Of a stretch of 64,000 nt of DNA, positions 10,051 to 23,841 are shown piece by piece. The number at the start of each line of letters is the position of its first letter. Positions within the stretch are counted from its first letter, which is position 1. The notes below the pieces were generated by a model. The model was not told the DNA's origin. It was given only the letters and a program-made list of their open reading frames with translations, and ran no database searches. Origin of the DNA: Brenneria rubrifaciens. Its GTDB lineage: Bacteria > Pseudomonadota > Gammaproteobacteria > Enterobacterales > Enterobacteriaceae. A program made the position numbers and the translations under genes. The DNA lies in assembly GCF_005484945.1 (NCBI RefSeq), contig NZ_CP034035.1, forward strand, positions 1,550,001-1,614,000. The letters run 5' to 3'.

Positions 10051-10776
10051 ATGCTGATTCGGTTAGATGTAGACTATGTTAGCGACTATATTTTCTGGCC
10101 TATTTATAATCTGGATGGGACACTGTTGGCCGTGGAAATGATTAGTCGGTTTAATAGTGTTTCTGGTAATTTAAGTATACCTTCCGATATACTCTCTACC
10201 ATGTTAAGTCCAGGTCAACAATATGATTTAATTAGAGAAAAAATTAACTTCATAACAAATAAAGCCGTATGGTTTTTTGATAATAATATTATTTTAGTCA
10301 TGAGAATTGATCAGGAGTTAGTAAATATAATTATTAAATCAGATACGCTGCGTAATGAAGTGAAAAGTCTTTCTTTCATTCAGTTGGAAATTAATGAGTT
10401 TTTCCCAAATCTGTCACAGGGAAAAGAAAACGCCGCATTGGTCAGCCTGAGCAACTCGTTTTCTCTTTGGCTGGATAACTTTGGGTCAGGAAAAATTAAT
10501 CTGAAGCCGTTAAACGATGGATTACTGAGCTGTGTCAAAATGGATCATAGCTTTACTGAGCATCTATTATCCCGCGCTGAAAACGCATTGATTATGGCGC
10601 AGTTATTGCGGATCATAAAAACCCATTATCAGGAAGTGAGGGTTGTTGCTAAAGGTATCGACACACCGGAGCATTTGAATAAAGTCAAAAAACTGGATAT
10701 TGATGCGATACAGGGAGAGCTGTGGCCGGCCGTTCATTTTGATGAACTGGCGATACAGGCGGATTTCTTTCCCTAA
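10051..10776 (+). CDS. ydiV: degenerate EAL-domain protein, YdiV (RflP)-like anti-FlhDC factor
   Basis: A 241-residue single EAL domain without sensor or membrane segments. The catalytic EAL(L)R motif is replaced by EMISRF (about residues 31-36), and other catalytic metal ligands are altered, while the fold markers [16 protein letters not shown] and the C-terminal IDAIQGELW remain. In E. coli and Salmonella, YdiV lies beside nlpC and does not cleave c-di-GMP; it binds FlhD and blocks or targets FlhD4C2, repressing flagella. Same position and length here support that role. The ribosome site is poor and the base composition AT-rich, consistent with low translation. Confidence 0.85.
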   Translation: MLIRLDVDYVSDYIFWPIYNLDGTLLAVEMISRFNSVSGNLSIPSDILSTMLSPGQQYDLIREKINFITNKAVWFFDNNIILVMRIDQELVNIIIKSDTLRNEVKSLSFIQLEINEFFPNLSQGKENAALVSLSNSFSLWLDNFGSGKINLKPLNDGLLSCVKMDHSFTEHLLSRAENALIMAQLLRIIKTHYQEVRVVAKGIDTPEHLNKVKKLDIDAIQGELWPAVHFDELAIQADFFP

Positions 10777-10849
10777 ATCTCATCGCACGGTTTTTCTTTT
10801 CCAGCGACACTCCGGACATTCCATTTTGCAGAATAACGAGTATCCCTTT

Positions 10850-12301
10850 ATGTCGCAAATACCACAGTTCGTTAATCATTACTTTCAGCAACTGCCGGGG
10901 TTTTATACCGCCCTGAAACCGACTCCGCTTCAGGGCGCCCGCCTGCTTTATCACAGCAAGGGGTTGGCAAATGAACTGGGGCTTTCTCCTGACTGGTTTA
11001 CGCCAGAGCAGCAGAAGATCTGGAGCGGTGAGACGCTGTTGCCGGGCATGGCGCCGCTGGCGCAGGTTTATAGTGGACACCAGTTTGGTACGTGGGCCGG
11101 GCAGCTCGGCGATGGGCGCGGCATTCTGCTTGGTGAACAGCAATTGGCAGAGGGGCGCACGATGGACTGGCATCTCAAAGGCGCGGGTCTGACGCCCTAT
11201 TCACGCATGGGCGACGGCAGGGCGGTTTTACGCTCCGTCATTCGGGAGTTTCTGGCGTCGGAAGCGATGCACCATCTGGGCATTCCCACGACGCGGGCGC
11301 TCACCATTGTCACCAGCGAACAGGTCGTGCAGCGTGAGCGGGAAGAGCCGGGCGCGATGCTGCTGCGGGTGGCGGAAAGCCATGTGCGCTTCGGTCATTT
11401 CGAGCACTTCTACTACCGGCGAGAACCCGAAAAAGTTCGGCAACTGGCGGATTACGTCATCGCGCGCCATTGGGCTCAGTGGCAGGATGATGAGCAACGC
11501 TACGCATTATGGTTCGGCGACGTCGTCGAACGCACCGCCCGCCTGATTGCGCATTGGCAAACGGTCGGTTTCGCACATGGGGTAATGAATACGGACAACA
11601 TGTCGATCCTGGGTTTGACGATAGACTATGGTCCATACGGCTTTATGGATGATTTCCAGCCCGGTTTTATCTGCAATCACTCCGACCATCAGGGTCGTTA
11701 TGCTTTCGATAATCAGCCTGCCGTTGGGTTGTGGAATCTCCATCGTCTGGCTCAGGCGCTGTCAGGATTGATGAGTACCGAGGTGCTGGAGAAGGCGTTG
11801 TCGCGCTATGAGCCCGCGCTGATGCAGCAATATGGCACGCTGATGCGCGCCAAGTTAGGGTTGTTTACCGCCGACAGTCAGGATAACGACATTCTGGAGG
11901 GGTTACTGCGGTTGATGCAACAAGAGCGGCGCGACTATACCCGCACCTTCCGGCTACTGGCGGAGAGTGAGAAGCAGGCGGCGCAATCTCCCTTGCGCGA
12001 TGAGTTTATTGATCGTCCGGCGTTCGACCACTGGTTCAACGTCTATCGCAAACGGCTCATGCGGGAAGAGCAGAGTGACGCCGAGCGTCAACGATGCATG
12101 AAGGCGGCCAATCCGAAATATATTCTGCGTAACTATTTAGCTCAACAGGTCATCGAAGCGGCGGAAAAAGATGCTATCAGCGCACTGGCGCGTTTGCATC
12201 AGGCGCTTTGCCAGCCCTATGACGACCAGCCTGAAATGGACGATCTGGCGGTCTTACCGCCAGAGTGGGGCAAGCATCTGGAAATCTCTTGTTCCAGCTA
12301 A
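10850..12301 (+). CDS. selO: protein adenylyltransferase SelO (YdiU)
   Basis: SelO is a pseudokinase-fold enzyme that transfers AMP to Ser, Thr or Tyr of target proteins. The 483-residue product has the family landmarks [18 protein letters not shown] (about residues 70-87), the Lys-containing [12 protein letters not shown], and [19 protein letters not shown], which holds the metal-binding Asn and Asp. It ends EISCSS; this terminal cysteine matches the position where animal SelO carries selenocysteine. I start at ATG 10850 (MSQIPQF); the open frame from 10700 overlaps the preceding gene. Confidence 0.95.
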   Translation: MSQIPQFVNHYFQQLPGFYTALKPTPLQGARLLYHSKGLANELGLSPDWFTPEQQKIWSGETLLPGMAPLAQVYSGHQFGTWAGQLGDGRGILLGEQQLAEGRTMDWHLKGAGLTPYSRMGDGRAVLRSVIREFLASEAMHHLGIPTTRALTIVTSEQVVQREREEPGAMLLRVAESHVRFGHFEHFYYRREPEKVRQLADYVIARHWAQWQDDEQRYALWFGDVVERTARLIAHWQTVGFAHGVMNTDNMSILGLTIDYGPYGFMDDFQPGFICNHSDHQGRYAFDNQPAVGLWNLHRLAQALSGLMSTEVLEKALSRYEPALMQQYGTLMRAKLGLFTADSQDNDILEGLLRLMQQERRDYTRTFRLLAESEKQAAQSPLRDEFIDRPAFDHWFNVYRKRLMREEQSDAERQRCMKAANPKYILRNYLAQQVIEAAEKDAISALARLHQALCQPYDDQPEMDDLAVLPPEWGKHLEISCSS

Positions 12302-12308
12302 GGCACAC

Positions 12309-13109
12309 CTATTGACGCAGATAAACCTGCGGAATCGGGTATTCGGGGTGCGGGCTGACGTTGAGATCGGCCTGATACCAGCGGGTGAGTACCTCGGCTT
12401 GCAGCACCTGCTCCGGCGTCCCTTGCGCCACCAGTTCGCCTTCATGCAGCAGCAGAATTCTATCGGCGTACAGGGCCGCCAGATTAAGATCGTGCAGGAC
12501 GCAGCACACGGCCAGCGGCTGCTGGCGGGTCAGTTGCTTCAATAAACGCAACAGATGCTGCTGGTGATACAAATCCAATGCCGAGGTGGGTTCATCCAGA
12601 AATAACCAACCCGGCGTCGGTTGCGCGTGCCAGAGCTGCGCCAGCGCGCGGGCCAGTTGAACGCGTTGCTGTTCGCCGCCGGAGAGATGGCGGTAATCCC
12701 GGCCGGCCAACGGCAAACAACCGGTTTGTTCCATTACCTGCTGGATCACGGCTTCGTTGTGGCGCGCGCGCCCATGAGGGGAACGCCCCATGGCGACAAC
12801 ATCCTGTACGCTGAAGGCAAACGCCATGCCGCTGTGCTGTCGCATCACGGCGCGAGTTCTCGCCAGCGCATTGGGCTGCCACTGGGAAAACGGTTTGCCC
12901 GCCAGCAAGCACTCGCCTTGCTGCGGTGTCAAATAGCCGGTCAAAAGCCGTAACAGCGTCGATTTTCCCGCGCCGTTAGGACCGATAACCGCCACAATTT
13001 CACCGCAGTCAACCGTAAGAGAAATATCCCTGGTCAGGCAGCGTTCACCGGCGTAAAAGCTGAGGTTGCGTGCAATCAGCGACATTTCGAAAGCGCTGGA
13101 ATCACTCAT
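12309..13109 (-). CDS. hmuV: haemin ABC transporter ATPase HmuV
   Basis: ATPase of the HmuTUV haem importer. Walker [10 protein letters not shown] (about residues 36-44), signature [15 protein letters not shown], Walker [12 protein letters not shown] and H-loop VLHDLNLA are all intact. ATG 13109 gives 266 residues, the HmuV length, and overlaps the hmuU stop by eight bases; ATG 13133 is possible but adds eight residues that are not typical. Last gene of the hmuSTUV operon, convergent with selO with only seven bases between. Confidence 0.95.
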   Translation of the reverse strand: MSDSSAFEMSLIARNLSFYAGERCLTRDISLTVDCGEIVAVIGPNGAGKSTLLRLLTGYLTPQQGECLLAGKPFSQWQPNALARTRAVMRQHSGMAFAFSVQDVVAMGRSPHGRARHNEAVIQQVMEQTGCLPLAGRDYRHLSGGEQQRVQLARALAQLWHAQPTPGWLFLDEPTSALDLYHQQHLLRLLKQLTRQQPLAVCCVLHDLNLAALYADRILLLHEGELVAQGTPEQVLQAEVLTRWYQADLNVSPHPEYPIPQVYLRQ

Positions 13110-14106
13110 TTCCGCGTCCTTTATGCTGAACAATCAGCCACAAGAAGTAAGGGCCGCCAATCAGACTGCTCAATAAACCGACGGGCAGTTCCGCCGGAGA
13201 AAGCATGGTGCGGGCCAGCGTATCGGCAACCAGCAGCAGGCAGGCGCCGCCTAATGCGGAACCCGGTATCAGCCAGCGGTGATCGGCGCCCAAATGCATC
13301 CGAATCAGATGGGGAATAACCAATCCGATAAAGCTGATGATACCGCTGACGGCCACGGCGACACCGACCAGCAGCGAGCTTAACAGTAGCAACCTATGCT
13401 TGGTGCGTTTCACATTGACGCCAAGATAATGCGCTTCCTCGTCGCCCAATTGCAGCAGATTCAAGAGACGCGCCTGATACAGCGTAATGATAATCGCCGG
13501 AATAACCAGCGTGCCGGCGACGAGCAGCATCGGCCACTGTGCTTGCCCCAGACTGCCCATTCCCCACAGGGAGAACTGACGTAACTGCTGGTCGGTGCTG
13601 ATGTAAGTCAGAAGGCCGATGATCGCGATGCATAAGGCGTTGAGCGCGATCCCTGCCAGCAGTAGCCGCGTGACCCCACCCTGTTCGGAACGGTTGAGAA
13701 TGAAAATAATCGCGGTGATCGCCAGACTGCCGGCAAACGCCGCGAGCATGGGGCTATAAAGCGCCAGCAGTGGGGGCAAACCCAGCGGCAGCACGATGGT
13801 CAGCGCCACGCTCAGCGCCGCGCCGCTGCTGATCCCCAGCAGGCCGGGATCGGCCAGCGGGTTACGAAACAATCCCTGCATGATGGCGCCGGAACAGGCC
13901 AGCGCACAACCGACCAGAACGGCCAACAACACGCGGGGAATGCGGATATTCAGCCAGATATGCCAGAGCGGATCGTCAAAGGGCGTCTGCCATAGCGTTT
14001 TAAACGACAGGGTCAGCGCACCCAGATTTGATGCGCTGACCATCAGAATCAACAACAGCAGCATTAAAGCAATGAGCCAGTAACGCGGGTGAAACCGCCG
14101 TATCAT
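13102..14106 (-). CDS. hmuU: haemin ABC transporter permease HmuU
   Basis: Inner-membrane permease of the haem importer, FecCD family. 334 residues with about ten helices; markers are [20 protein letters not shown] (near residue 57), [11 protein letters not shown], and [13 protein letters not shown] in the cytoplasmic coupling helix region. It overlaps hmuT upstream by four bases and hmuV downstream by eight. It is distantly related to BtuC at 6004, but separate in function by context. Confidence 0.95.
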   Translation of the reverse strand: MIRRFHPRYWLIALMLLLLILMVSASNLGALTLSFKTLWQTPFDDPLWHIWLNIRIPRVLLAVLVGCALACSGAIMQGLFRNPLADPGLLGISSGAALSVALTIVLPLGLPPLLALYSPMLAAFAGSLAITAIIFILNRSEQGGVTRLLLAGIALNALCIAIIGLLTYISTDQQLRQFSLWGMGSLGQAQWPMLLVAGTLVIPAIIITLYQARLLNLLQLGDEEAHYLGVNVKRTKHRLLLLSSLLVGVAVAVSGIISFIGLVIPHLIRMHLGADHRWLIPGSALGGACLLLVADTLARTMLSPAELPVGLLSSLIGGPYFLWLIVQHKGRGNE

Positions 14107-14921
14107 TTGATTTTTTCTGCGGTCTGACGCAGTGTCGCCATCAATGCCGGCGTTTCCAGCGTAAAGCCAAGTATCGCCATGTCATCGACCACCAGCAGAC
14201 GGTTGTTCTTGCCCGCCGGGGTCAGCGCCAGTCCGGGCAATTTCCAGATCTGCGCCTCGCCGCCCAGACTTTTCAGTCCCTGACTAGAGATGAGAATCAG
14301 ATCTGGCGCGCTGGCGATCACACCTTCCTGAGAAAGCGGCTGATAACGTTCCACGCTCTGCATCGCGTTTTTCAATCCGACGCTACGGATAATCGTATCC
14401 GCCGGCGTGTTCTTCCCGGCGGCCATCGCCGTCATACCGCCGTGACTAAGAATGAACAGGACATTAACCGGCAAGGGCGTCTTGGCGACGGCGGCGAGTT
14501 GCTGCTGGTAGGTGGCCGTCAGCTTCTTGCCCTCCGCTTCTTTATTCAGGGCTTGTGAAATGACGCTGATTTTTTGCGGTACGGTTTCCAGCGCGGGTGT
14601 GGCCGGCACGTGAATGACCTGCGTGCCGCTTTCAGCAACCTGTTGTAAAACCAGTGAAGGCTGAGACAGTTCGCTGGCGATCACTCGCGACGGTTTCATG
14701 GCCAGAATACCTTCGGTATTGAGCTGGCGCATGTAGCCGACATCCGGCAATGCGGTGGCGGCCTTCGGGCGCAGACTGGTGCTGTCGCGGGCTACCAGAT
14801 CTTTCTCCGCGCCCAGGGCATAGATAATCTCAGTAACGTCACCCCCGATAGAGACAAGACGCTCGGCGGCAGATGCGCTCAGCGGCAACGCGAAGAGTAA
14901 CGGGAATAGCCAGTTTTTCAT
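14103..14921 (-). CDS. hmuT: periplasmic haemin-binding protein HmuT
   Basis: Substrate-binding protein that carries haem across the periplasm to HmuUV. 272 residues with a Sec signal ([18 protein letters not shown], cut before AERLV) and a class III binding-protein fold beginning [17 protein letters not shown]. The start ATG at 14921 overlaps the hmuS stop (ATGA); the longer frame from 14969 would bury the signal peptide. Confidence 0.95.
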   Translation of the reverse strand: MKNWLFPLLFALPLSASAAERLVSIGGDVTEIIYALGAEKDLVARDSTSLRPKAATALPDVGYMRQLNTEGILAMKPSRVIASELSQPSLVLQQVAESGTQVIHVPATPALETVPQKISVISQALNKEAEGKKLTATYQQQLAAVAKTPLPVNVLFILSHGGMTAMAAGKNTPADTIIRSVGLKNAMQSVERYQPLSQEGVIASAPDLILISSQGLKSLGGEAQIWKLPGLALTPAGKNNRLLVVDDMAILGFTLETPALMATLRQTAEKIK

Positions 14922-15970
14922 ACGGCAAACTCCTCGAGCGGTTTTAATGCGTTGATCTGAGTGCGCCATTGCTGTTGTTCCGGTGCGCCTTCAGTACGTT
15001 GTCCAAACAGTTGGGCAATTTGCGTGCCGTCTGCGGCATACAGTTCCAGGCTGGTGACGATACCGTCCGCCGTCGGTTTACGGGTGACCCAGCTTTCGGC
15101 GATAGCGTTTTCAATCAGATGCAGGGTGAAATCCTGATTAAAGATATTAATCCATTCGGCGTGCTGTTCCATACGTTCCACTCGTTCGATTTTACCGGTG
15201 AAAATCTGTACGCAGCCGCGGTTGCCGACAAATACCATGATCTCGTTCTGAACTTCTTTGGCGGTAAACAGAATCTGTGATAGCGCAGCGTTATCAACGC
15301 GGTAAGCCAGGTCATCGCTGACGGCGCGGAAAGCCTGCTGGCGGGTGAGGTTATAGCGCTTTAACAGCATGAAGAACTGGTGCACATCGGTCATGGCGCG
15401 CCAGTCCGCTTCAAACTGCGGATGGGGGGGCATGGGAGAGTTCGCGGCCGGTTCGCCAGCCTGCGGAGAGATCGTCAGCGCCGGATTGTCGGCGACGGCA
15501 AACTTTTCGACAAACTGTCGCCAGGCAGACATATCGGTTGTCTCGGTGGGGTAGACCTTGAGGATGGCATCACCCTGATGATCGAAGAACTGCATGCTTT
15601 GCCGTTCACCGCGCGGTGTCGTCTCGCGTAAAGCGAAAGCGCAGGCCCATTGATGCAGGAACAAACGCAAATCCAGCCCGCGCGGATTCAGGATCAAGCC
15701 CGCGTGTCCGTCCAGCGATTGGTTCTGGTAATAACCGACGTGTTCATGCACCGCATAATGATTACGCGTAATCGACTTGGTGTGACCAACCTGTTCCAGC
15801 GCGTTCAGCCAGCTCTTGGCATCTCCCTGTAAACGCTGGGCATCGTGTCCGACACGCGCGTGAGTCAGTTCCGCTTCGCTGATGCCGAGCAGGTCCGCCA
15901 GATCGCGGGCATACTTGCGCGGGTGAGCAATTTTAGCCTGGAGATATTGTTGATAAAGTGAAGTCTGCAT
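14918..15970 (-). CDS. hmuS: haemin-degrading/trafficking factor HmuS
   Basis: Cytoplasmic HemS/ChuS-type protein that accepts imported haem and degrades or traffics it. 350 residues forming two repeats of the HemS fold. The haem-ligand histidine region can be matched to the conserved [10 protein letters not shown] and later repeat segments, although I cannot assign the ligand with certainty. First gene of hmuSTUV, with a Fur box just upstream. In many relatives hemP and the outer-membrane receptor gene hemR precede hmuS; neither is here. Confidence 0.93.
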   Translation of the reverse strand: MQTSLYQQYLQAKIAHPRKYARDLADLLGISEAELTHARVGHDAQRLQGDAKSWLNALEQVGHTKSITRNHYAVHEHVGYYQNQSLDGHAGLILNPRGLDLRLFLHQWACAFALRETTPRGERQSMQFFDHQGDAILKVYPTETTDMSAWRQFVEKFAVADNPALTISPQAGEPAANSPMPPHPQFEADWRAMTDVHQFFMLLKRYNLTRQQAFRAVSDDLAYRVDNAALSQILFTAKEVQNEIMVFVGNRGCVQIFTGKIERVERMEQHAEWINIFNQDFTLHLIENAIAESWVTRKPTADGIVTSLELYAADGTQIAQLFGQRTEGAPEQQQWRTQINALKPLEEFAV

Positions 15971-16017
15971 TCTCGCTTCCTTATTCTTTCTTTGTTTTGG
16001 TTATAGTACTACTGGAG

Positions 16018-16036
16018 ACTAATGAGAATTATTTTC
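16018..16036 (-). promoter_or_regulatory. Fur box upstream of hmuS
   Basis: ACTAATGAGAATTATTTTC matches the 19-base Fur consensus GATAATGATAATCATTATC at 14 positions. It lies about 50 bases before the hmuS ATG, where iron-loaded Fur would block transcription of the haem-uptake operon. Confidence 0.75.
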
Positions 16037-16204
16037 ATGTAACAAAAAAGTTACATCAAGTGAAGTTTTCTTAATACGCTAATGAGGGAAGAGAAGGGGA
16101 AGAGTGACATAAGCGCAGACAGGGACGAGATACGCCCCGTTTTGGTTTGTCGCCAGGCATCTCATGACGCAGGGACCGTATAGCGGCCCGGTTCCGCCAA
16201 AAAA

Positions 16205-16240
16205 GGAAAGTTCAAGGAGCGCGGCGATTGAGCGCTCCTT
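16205..16240 (-). terminator. probable terminator after the GH4 glucosidase gene
   Basis: A perfect nine-base stem AAGGAGCGC / GCGCTCCTT (16214-16222 with 16232-16240) lies 12 bases beyond the stop of the minus-strand glucosidase gene. In the transcript it is followed, after a short gap, by a U-rich run (complement of 16199-16204), so the terminator is plausible but not textbook. Confidence 0.5.
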
Positions 16241-16252
16241 GTCGGGTGCGCA

Positions 16253-19161
<2,909 letters not shown>

Positions 19162-19463
19162 AGTGTTGTCCTTCATTTTAAGTTTTGTAGGGAAGTTTAT
19201 TTTCGTGGGCAATAAAAAATGTTCTGTACAGTGAGAATATGAAGATTGAGATAAACGGGGAGTCGGCGAACCCAAGATTTGTGAACTGAATCATGAATCG
19301 ATGCTCGCCTGAGAGGTAAGCCTTTGGCGCGTGTTGCAGATCTGTCGATGTGATGGTGATCGTGGGAGAGGAGTGGATGGTTTTAATTATATGATTATCA
19401 AGGTTATTTATATGAATGACTGACCGCTGCTTAACAGCGTAATGAAGAAAATAAGGTCTAAAA
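19162..19463. promoter_or_regulatory. divergent promoter region between PTS operon and its regulator
   Basis: This 302-base gap must carry the promoters for both the PTS-glucosidase operon and the GntR gene. The right end is AT-rich (TATATGATTATCAAGGTTATTTATATG). TGTGATGGTGATCGTG at about 19349-19364 has one good CRP half-site only. I cannot define the GntR operator. Confidence 0.4.
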
Positions 19464-20177
19464 GTGATCTATAAACTCATCGCCGACCAGATCCGCTCAC
19501 GGATAAATTCCGCGGAATTTCGCGTCGGGGAAGCATTGCCTTCAGAAAAAAATCTGGCGCTGGAGTTGTCCGTTTCGCGTATGACGATCCGCAAGGCGAT
19601 ACAGCAACTGGTTGCGGAAGGATTGCTGGAACGTCGTCATGGCAGCGGCACGTACATCCTGCAAAAAGACGTCCAGCTTAAGAGCCATGCGCTGAACAGT
19701 TTTGCTGAACATATGCGGCTGATTGGCCGTGCCACCACCAACGAGGTGGTGGATTTCCGTATTATCCCGGCTCCGCCCTCCATCGCCCGTCAGTTACGCC
19801 TGCGTTCCGATGAGAAAATCTATTTTGCCCGCCGGCTCCGCTATGTGGATGGAAAATCCTGCATGCTGGAAGACAGCTATCTGCCGGTTGCGCCGTTTCC
19901 AGAGCTATCGGTAAAACATTTGCAAGGTTCTAAATTCGCTTACATTGAGGATGAAAAACATATTGAAATCGCCGGTTGCTATGAAATTTTTTCGCCGATC
20001 CTGGCGGAGGGGGCGGTGGCGCGCTTATTGAACGTCAACGAGGGGATGCCGCTGCTGCAAATGACCTCACTGTCGCAATCGGTCGACGGCGCGTACATTG
20101 ATTTTTCGATTATGATTTATAACGTTCACGATTATCAGGTGAGCTTTTATATGCAGCGCAATAAGCTCAACTCGTAA
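19464..20177 (+). CDS. GntR-family (HutC/UTRA) regulator of the alpha-glucoside operon
   Basis: 237-residue repressor-like protein. Residues 1-70 are a GntR winged helix (LPSEKNLALELSVSRMTIRKA and the wing RRHGSGTYI), and residues 90-230 are a UTRA effector-binding domain, which usually senses a phosphorylated sugar. GTG start with AAGGT nine bases upstream. It is divergent from the PTS operon, the normal arrangement for a local regulator, so control by the phosphosugar substrate is the simplest inference. E. coli glv uses an RpiR-type regulator instead. Confidence 0.85.
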   Translation: MIYKLIADQIRSRINSAEFRVGEALPSEKNLALELSVSRMTIRKAIQQLVAEGLLERRHGSGTYILQKDVQLKSHALNSFAEHMRLIGRATTNEVVDFRIIPAPPSIARQLRLRSDEKIYFARRLRYVDGKSCMLEDSYLPVAPFPELSVKHLQGSKFAYIEDEKHIEIAGCYEIFSPILAEGAVARLLNVNEGMPLLQMTSLSQSVDGAYIDFSIMIYNVHDYQVSFYMQRNKLNS

Positions 20178-20238
20178 ATCCGCCAATTAACCGTGCCCGT
20201 TAGCGCTATGCGGATTGGGCGATAAGCATAATCATGAA

Positions 20239-21060
20239 CTAGTACATACGGCGGCTCATGCCGAGAATATCAATGATTTTGGCGGAAATTTCTTCCACCG
20301 AATAATTGGTGGTATTGATGTATTTAATCTGGTGTTTGCGAAACAACGCCTCGACTTCGCTGAGTTCCATGCGGCATTGACGCAGAGACGCATAACGACT
20401 ATTGCCGCGCCGTTCTTCGCGGATCGCCGCCAGCCGTTCGGCATCAATCGTCAGGCCGAATAGCTTATGCTGGAAGGGTTTAAGCGCATCAGGGAGGCGC
20501 AGATTATCCATATCATCGGCGATGAAGGGATAATTGGCCGCGCGGATACCGAATTGCATCGCCAGATAAAGGCTGGTTGGCGTTTTCCCACAGCGTGATA
20601 CCCCAAGCAGGATGACCTGAGCCTGATCGAGATTGCGCAGCGAAATACCGTCGTCATGCGCCAGCGTATAGTCGATGGCGGCGATACGCGCTTCATATTT
20701 CCCCAGATTGTTGGCGGTCAGGCCGTGGGTTCGGTTAGCAATATGCGTCGGCGGAATATTTAGCTCTTTTTGTAAGGGCGTAACCAGTGCTTGCACGATG
20801 TCCTGACAAAACCCCTCGCTGCTGATGATAATGTCACGTACGGTGGGGGTGACAATCGAGTAGAAGACCAACGGGCGCAAACCGCTTTGTCGATAGGAGG
20901 TATTGATTTGTTCGCACACCGCTTTAGCGCGCGTTTCACTTTCCACGAAGGGTAAAGTGAAACTCACGGTTTCCACTGGAAACTGTGACAGCACCGCATG
21001 ACCGAGCACTTCCGCCGTGATCGCCGTCCCGTCGGAGATGTAAAACACGCTTCTTTCCAC
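20239..21060 (-). CDS. ppsR: PEP synthase regulatory protein (bifunctional kinase/phosphotransferase)
   Basis: DUF299-family enzyme that inactivates PpsA by ADP-dependent phosphorylation of an active-site threonine and reactivates it by phosphate-dependent removal. 273 residues. The N-terminal [17 protein letters not shown] and the P-loop [15 protein letters not shown] (about residues 152-166) are diagnostic. Starts with GTG at 21060. Divergent from ppsA, its target, as in E. coli. Confidence 0.95.
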   Translation of the reverse strand: MERSVFYISDGTAITAEVLGHAVLSQFPVETVSFTLPFVESETRAKAVCEQINTSYRQSGLRPLVFYSIVTPTVRDIIISSEGFCQDIVQALVTPLQKELNIPPTHIANRTHGLTANNLGKYEARIAAIDYTLAHDDGISLRNLDQAQVILLGVSRCGKTPTSLYLAMQFGIRAANYPFIADDMDNLRLPDALKPFQHKLFGLTIDAERLAAIREERRGNSRYASLRQCRMELSEVEALFRKHQIKYINTTNYSVEEISAKIIDILGMSRRMY

Positions 21061-21241
21061 CTGAACCCCGCATTGTATTTTTTCAATAAAAACAACTTAG
21101 CGACGACAATAATGCCGTTTTAACAATGTTTATATTAAAACACCATTTCATTATCCTTCTGATAAAGATAATGATCTTCTACGATATTGGATTTTTACCG
21201 TGTTGATCAATCTTTGACAATTAAATGAGTTTTTTTTCATA

Positions 21242-21257
21242 GCTTGATCGATTCACC
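21242..21257 (+). promoter_or_regulatory. probable Cra (FruR) operator upstream of ppsA
   Basis: GCTTGATCGATTCACC agrees with the Cra consensus GCTGAATCGATTCAGC at 13 of 16 positions. It lies about 100 bases before the ppsA start. Cra activates ppsA in E. coli during gluconeogenic growth, so the site fits. Confidence 0.65.
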
Positions 21258-21357
21258 TTTCTATCTTTCATAAAACGCTATGCTACCCTCAGTATGTTGA
21301 GGCATAACTCAACCGAACTCTTTCATACCCTAATTGTATGCAGAAAGGATTTTTTCG

Positions 21358-23736
21358 ATGTCCAATAACGGCTCTGATTTGCGCAATGTCCTCTGGTATA
21401 ACCAGCTTGGCATGCACGACGTTGAACGGGTGGGAGGCAAAAATGCCTCTCTGGGTGAGATGATCACTAACCTGTCGGAACTCGGCGTTGCAGTCCCCAA
21501 TGGCTTTGCGACAACGGCACAGGCGTTTAATGATTTTCTTAATCAAAGCGGTATCAATCAGCGCATTTACGAATTGCTGGATCGCACGGATATTGACGAT
21601 GTGAATCAACTGGCGAAAGTCGGTACGCAAATTCGTCAGTGGATTATTGATACGCCCTTCCAGCCAGAACTTGAGGACGCCATTCGTGATGCGTACCAGC
21701 AGTTGGCTGAAGGTGAAAAAGAGGCCTCATTCGCCGTGCGCTCTTCCGCGACGGCGGAGGATATGCCGGATGCGTCGTTTGCCGGACAACAGGAAACTTT
21801 CCTGAATGTTCAGGGTATTGATGCGGTGATGGTCGCGGTGAAACACGTGTTCGCCTCGCTGTTTAACGATCGCGCCATTTCTTACCGCGTGCATCAGGGA
21901 TATGACCATCGCGGCGTGGCGCTGTCCGCGGGCGTTCAGCGTATGGTGCGTTCCGATCTGGCTGCATCAGGCGTGATGTTCACCATTGATACGGAGTCTG
22001 GCTTCGATCAGGTGGTGTTCATTACCTCCGCGTATGGTCTGGGCGAGATGGTGGTGCAGGGCGCGGTCAACCCGGATGAGTTTTATGTGCATAAACCCAC
22101 GTTGCTCAATGACAAACCTGCGATTGTCCGCCGTAACATGGGATCGAAAAAAATCCGCATGGTGTACGCCGCCAGTCAGGAACATGGCAAGCAGGTACGT
22201 ATCGAAGATGTCCCTGAGCAGCAGCGCACGCGCTTTAGTCTGACGGATGACGAAGTACAGGCGCTGGCGCGTCAGGCGCTGCTGATCGAGAAGCATTACG
22301 GCCGCCCGATGGACATTGAATGGGCGAAAGATGGTCACTCGGGCAAGCTCTATATTGTTCAGGCGCGTCCTGAAACCGTCCGTTCCAACGGCCAGGTGAT
22401 GGAGCGTTATCATTTGCCGTCAGGCGGCAAGGTGCTGGTTGAAGGCCGCGCTATCGGTCACCGCATCGGCGCGGGCGAGGTGAAAGTCATTCATGACATC
22501 AGCGAAATGAACCTTATTAATGCCGGCGACGTGTTGGTCACCGACATGACCGACCCGGATTGGGAGCCGATCATGAAAAAAGCCGCCGCCATTGTCACCA
22601 ATCGCGGCGGACGTACCTGTCATGCGGCAATTATTGCCCGTGAGTTGGGCATTCCGGCGGTCGTCGGATGCGGTGATGCTACCGAGCAGTTGCGCAACGG
22701 ACAGAAAGTGACCGTGTCCTGCGCGGAAGGCGACACCGGTTATGTCTATCATGACCTGCTGGATTTCACCGTAAAAAGCTCACAGATTGATAAAATGCCC
22801 GATCTGTCGTTGAAAATCATGATGAACGTGGGTAACCCCGATCGCGCATTTGATTTCGCCTGCCTGCCCAACGACGGCGTCGGATTGGCCCGCCTGGAGT
22901 TCATTATCAACCGCATGATTGGCGTGCATCCGCGCGCGCTGCTGGAATTTGATCAGCAAACCCCGGAACTACAGCGTGAAATTACGGCGCTGATGCAGGG
23001 GTATGACGATCCGGTCGAGTTCTATGTCGGTCGTCTGACGGAGGGTATTGCAACGCTGGCCGCGGCGTTTTCGCCAAAACGGGTGATCGTGCGTTTATCC
23101 GATTTTAAATCGAATGAGTACGCCAATCTGGTAGGGGGCGAGCGTTATGAACCGGAAGAAGAGAACCCGATGCTGGGTTTCCGCGGCGCCGGCCGCTACG
23201 TTTCCCCGGATTTCAAAGCCTGCTTCGCGCTGGAATGCGCCGCAGTGAAACGCGTGCGTAATGAGATGGGGTTGAAAAACGTGGAGATCATGATCCCGTT
23301 TGTTCGTACCGTCGCGCAGGCGGAAGCGGTCATCGACGAACTGGCCCGTCAGGGATTGCGTCGTGGCGAAGACGGCCTGAAAATCATCATGATGTGTGAG
23401 ATCCCCTCCAATGCGTTGCTGGCGGATGCGTTTCTGCAACACTTCGACGGCTTCTCTATCGGTTCAAACGACATGACGCAGTTGGCGCTGGGGTTGGACC
23501 GGGATTCCGGCGTTGTCTCCGAACTGTTTGATGAGCGCAATGATGCCGTTAAAGCTTTGCTGTCAATGGCGATCAAGGCCGCTAAAAAACAGGGCAAATA
23601 CGTCGGCATCTGTGGTCAGGGGCCTTCCGATCATGAGGACTTCGCTCTGTGGCTGATGGAGCAAGGGATTGATAGCCTGTCCCTCAACCCGGATACCGTC
23701 GTGCAAACCTGGCTGAATCTGGCGGAACATCAGTAA
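21358..23736 (+). CDS. ppsA: phosphoenolpyruvate synthase PpsA
   Basis: Makes PEP from pyruvate and ATP (giving AMP and phosphate), the first step of gluconeogenesis from three-carbon sources. 792 residues, the standard length. Residues 1-350 form the ATP-grasp-like domain ([30 protein letters not shown]). The swivelling domain holds the phosphohistidine in [21 protein letters not shown] (about residue 423). The C-terminal PEP-binding barrel ends with [16 protein letters not shown] and the catalytic-Cys region [13 protein letters not shown] 21358 with AAGGA upstream was chosen over ATG 21334. Confidence 0.97.
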   Translation: MSNNGSDLRNVLWYNQLGMHDVERVGGKNASLGEMITNLSELGVAVPNGFATTAQAFNDFLNQSGINQRIYELLDRTDIDDVNQLAKVGTQIRQWIIDTPFQPELEDAIRDAYQQLAEGEKEASFAVRSSATAEDMPDASFAGQQETFLNVQGIDAVMVAVKHVFASLFNDRAISYRVHQGYDHRGVALSAGVQRMVRSDLAASGVMFTIDTESGFDQVVFITSAYGLGEMVVQGAVNPDEFYVHKPTLLNDKPAIVRRNMGSKKIRMVYAASQEHGKQVRIEDVPEQQRTRFSLTDDEVQALARQALLIEKHYGRPMDIEWAKDGHSGKLYIVQARPETVRSNGQVMERYHLPSGGKVLVEGRAIGHRIGAGEVKVIHDISEMNLINAGDVLVTDMTDPDWEPIMKKAAAIVTNRGGRTCHAAIIARELGIPAVVGCGDATEQLRNGQKVTVSCAEGDTGYVYHDLLDFTVKSSQIDKMPDLSLKIMMNVGNPDRAFDFACLPNDGVGLARLEFIINRMIGVHPRALLEFDQQTPELQREITALMQGYDDPVEFYVGRLTEGIATLAAAFSPKRVIVRLSDFKSNEYANLVGGERYEPEEENPMLGFRGAGRYVSPDFKACFALECAAVKRVRNEMGLKNVEIMIPFVRTVAQAEAVIDELARQGLRRGEDGLKIIMMCEIPSNALLADAFLQHFDGFSIGSNDMTQLALGLDRDSGVVSELFDERNDAVKALLSMAIKAAKKQGKYVGICGQGPSDHEDFALWLMEQGIDSLSLNPDTVVQTWLNLAEHQ

Positions 23737-23766
23737 TCGCGGATGCGCGTCGATAAGCCGAACATA

Positions 23767-23799
23767 CGCCCGATAGCGGCTAACGCTATCGGGCGTTTA
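23767..23799 (+). terminator. terminator after ppsA
   Basis: A perfect 12-base inverted repeat CGCCCGATAGCG / CGCTATCGGGCG with a five-base loop lies 30 bases after the ppsA stop, followed by a short T run. It also lies between convergent ppsA and apbE and may act in both directions. Confidence 0.8.
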
Positions 23800-23841
23800 C
23801 GATTCCCCTCAATTCTCTTGATATTCCGTTAACAAGCGCCT

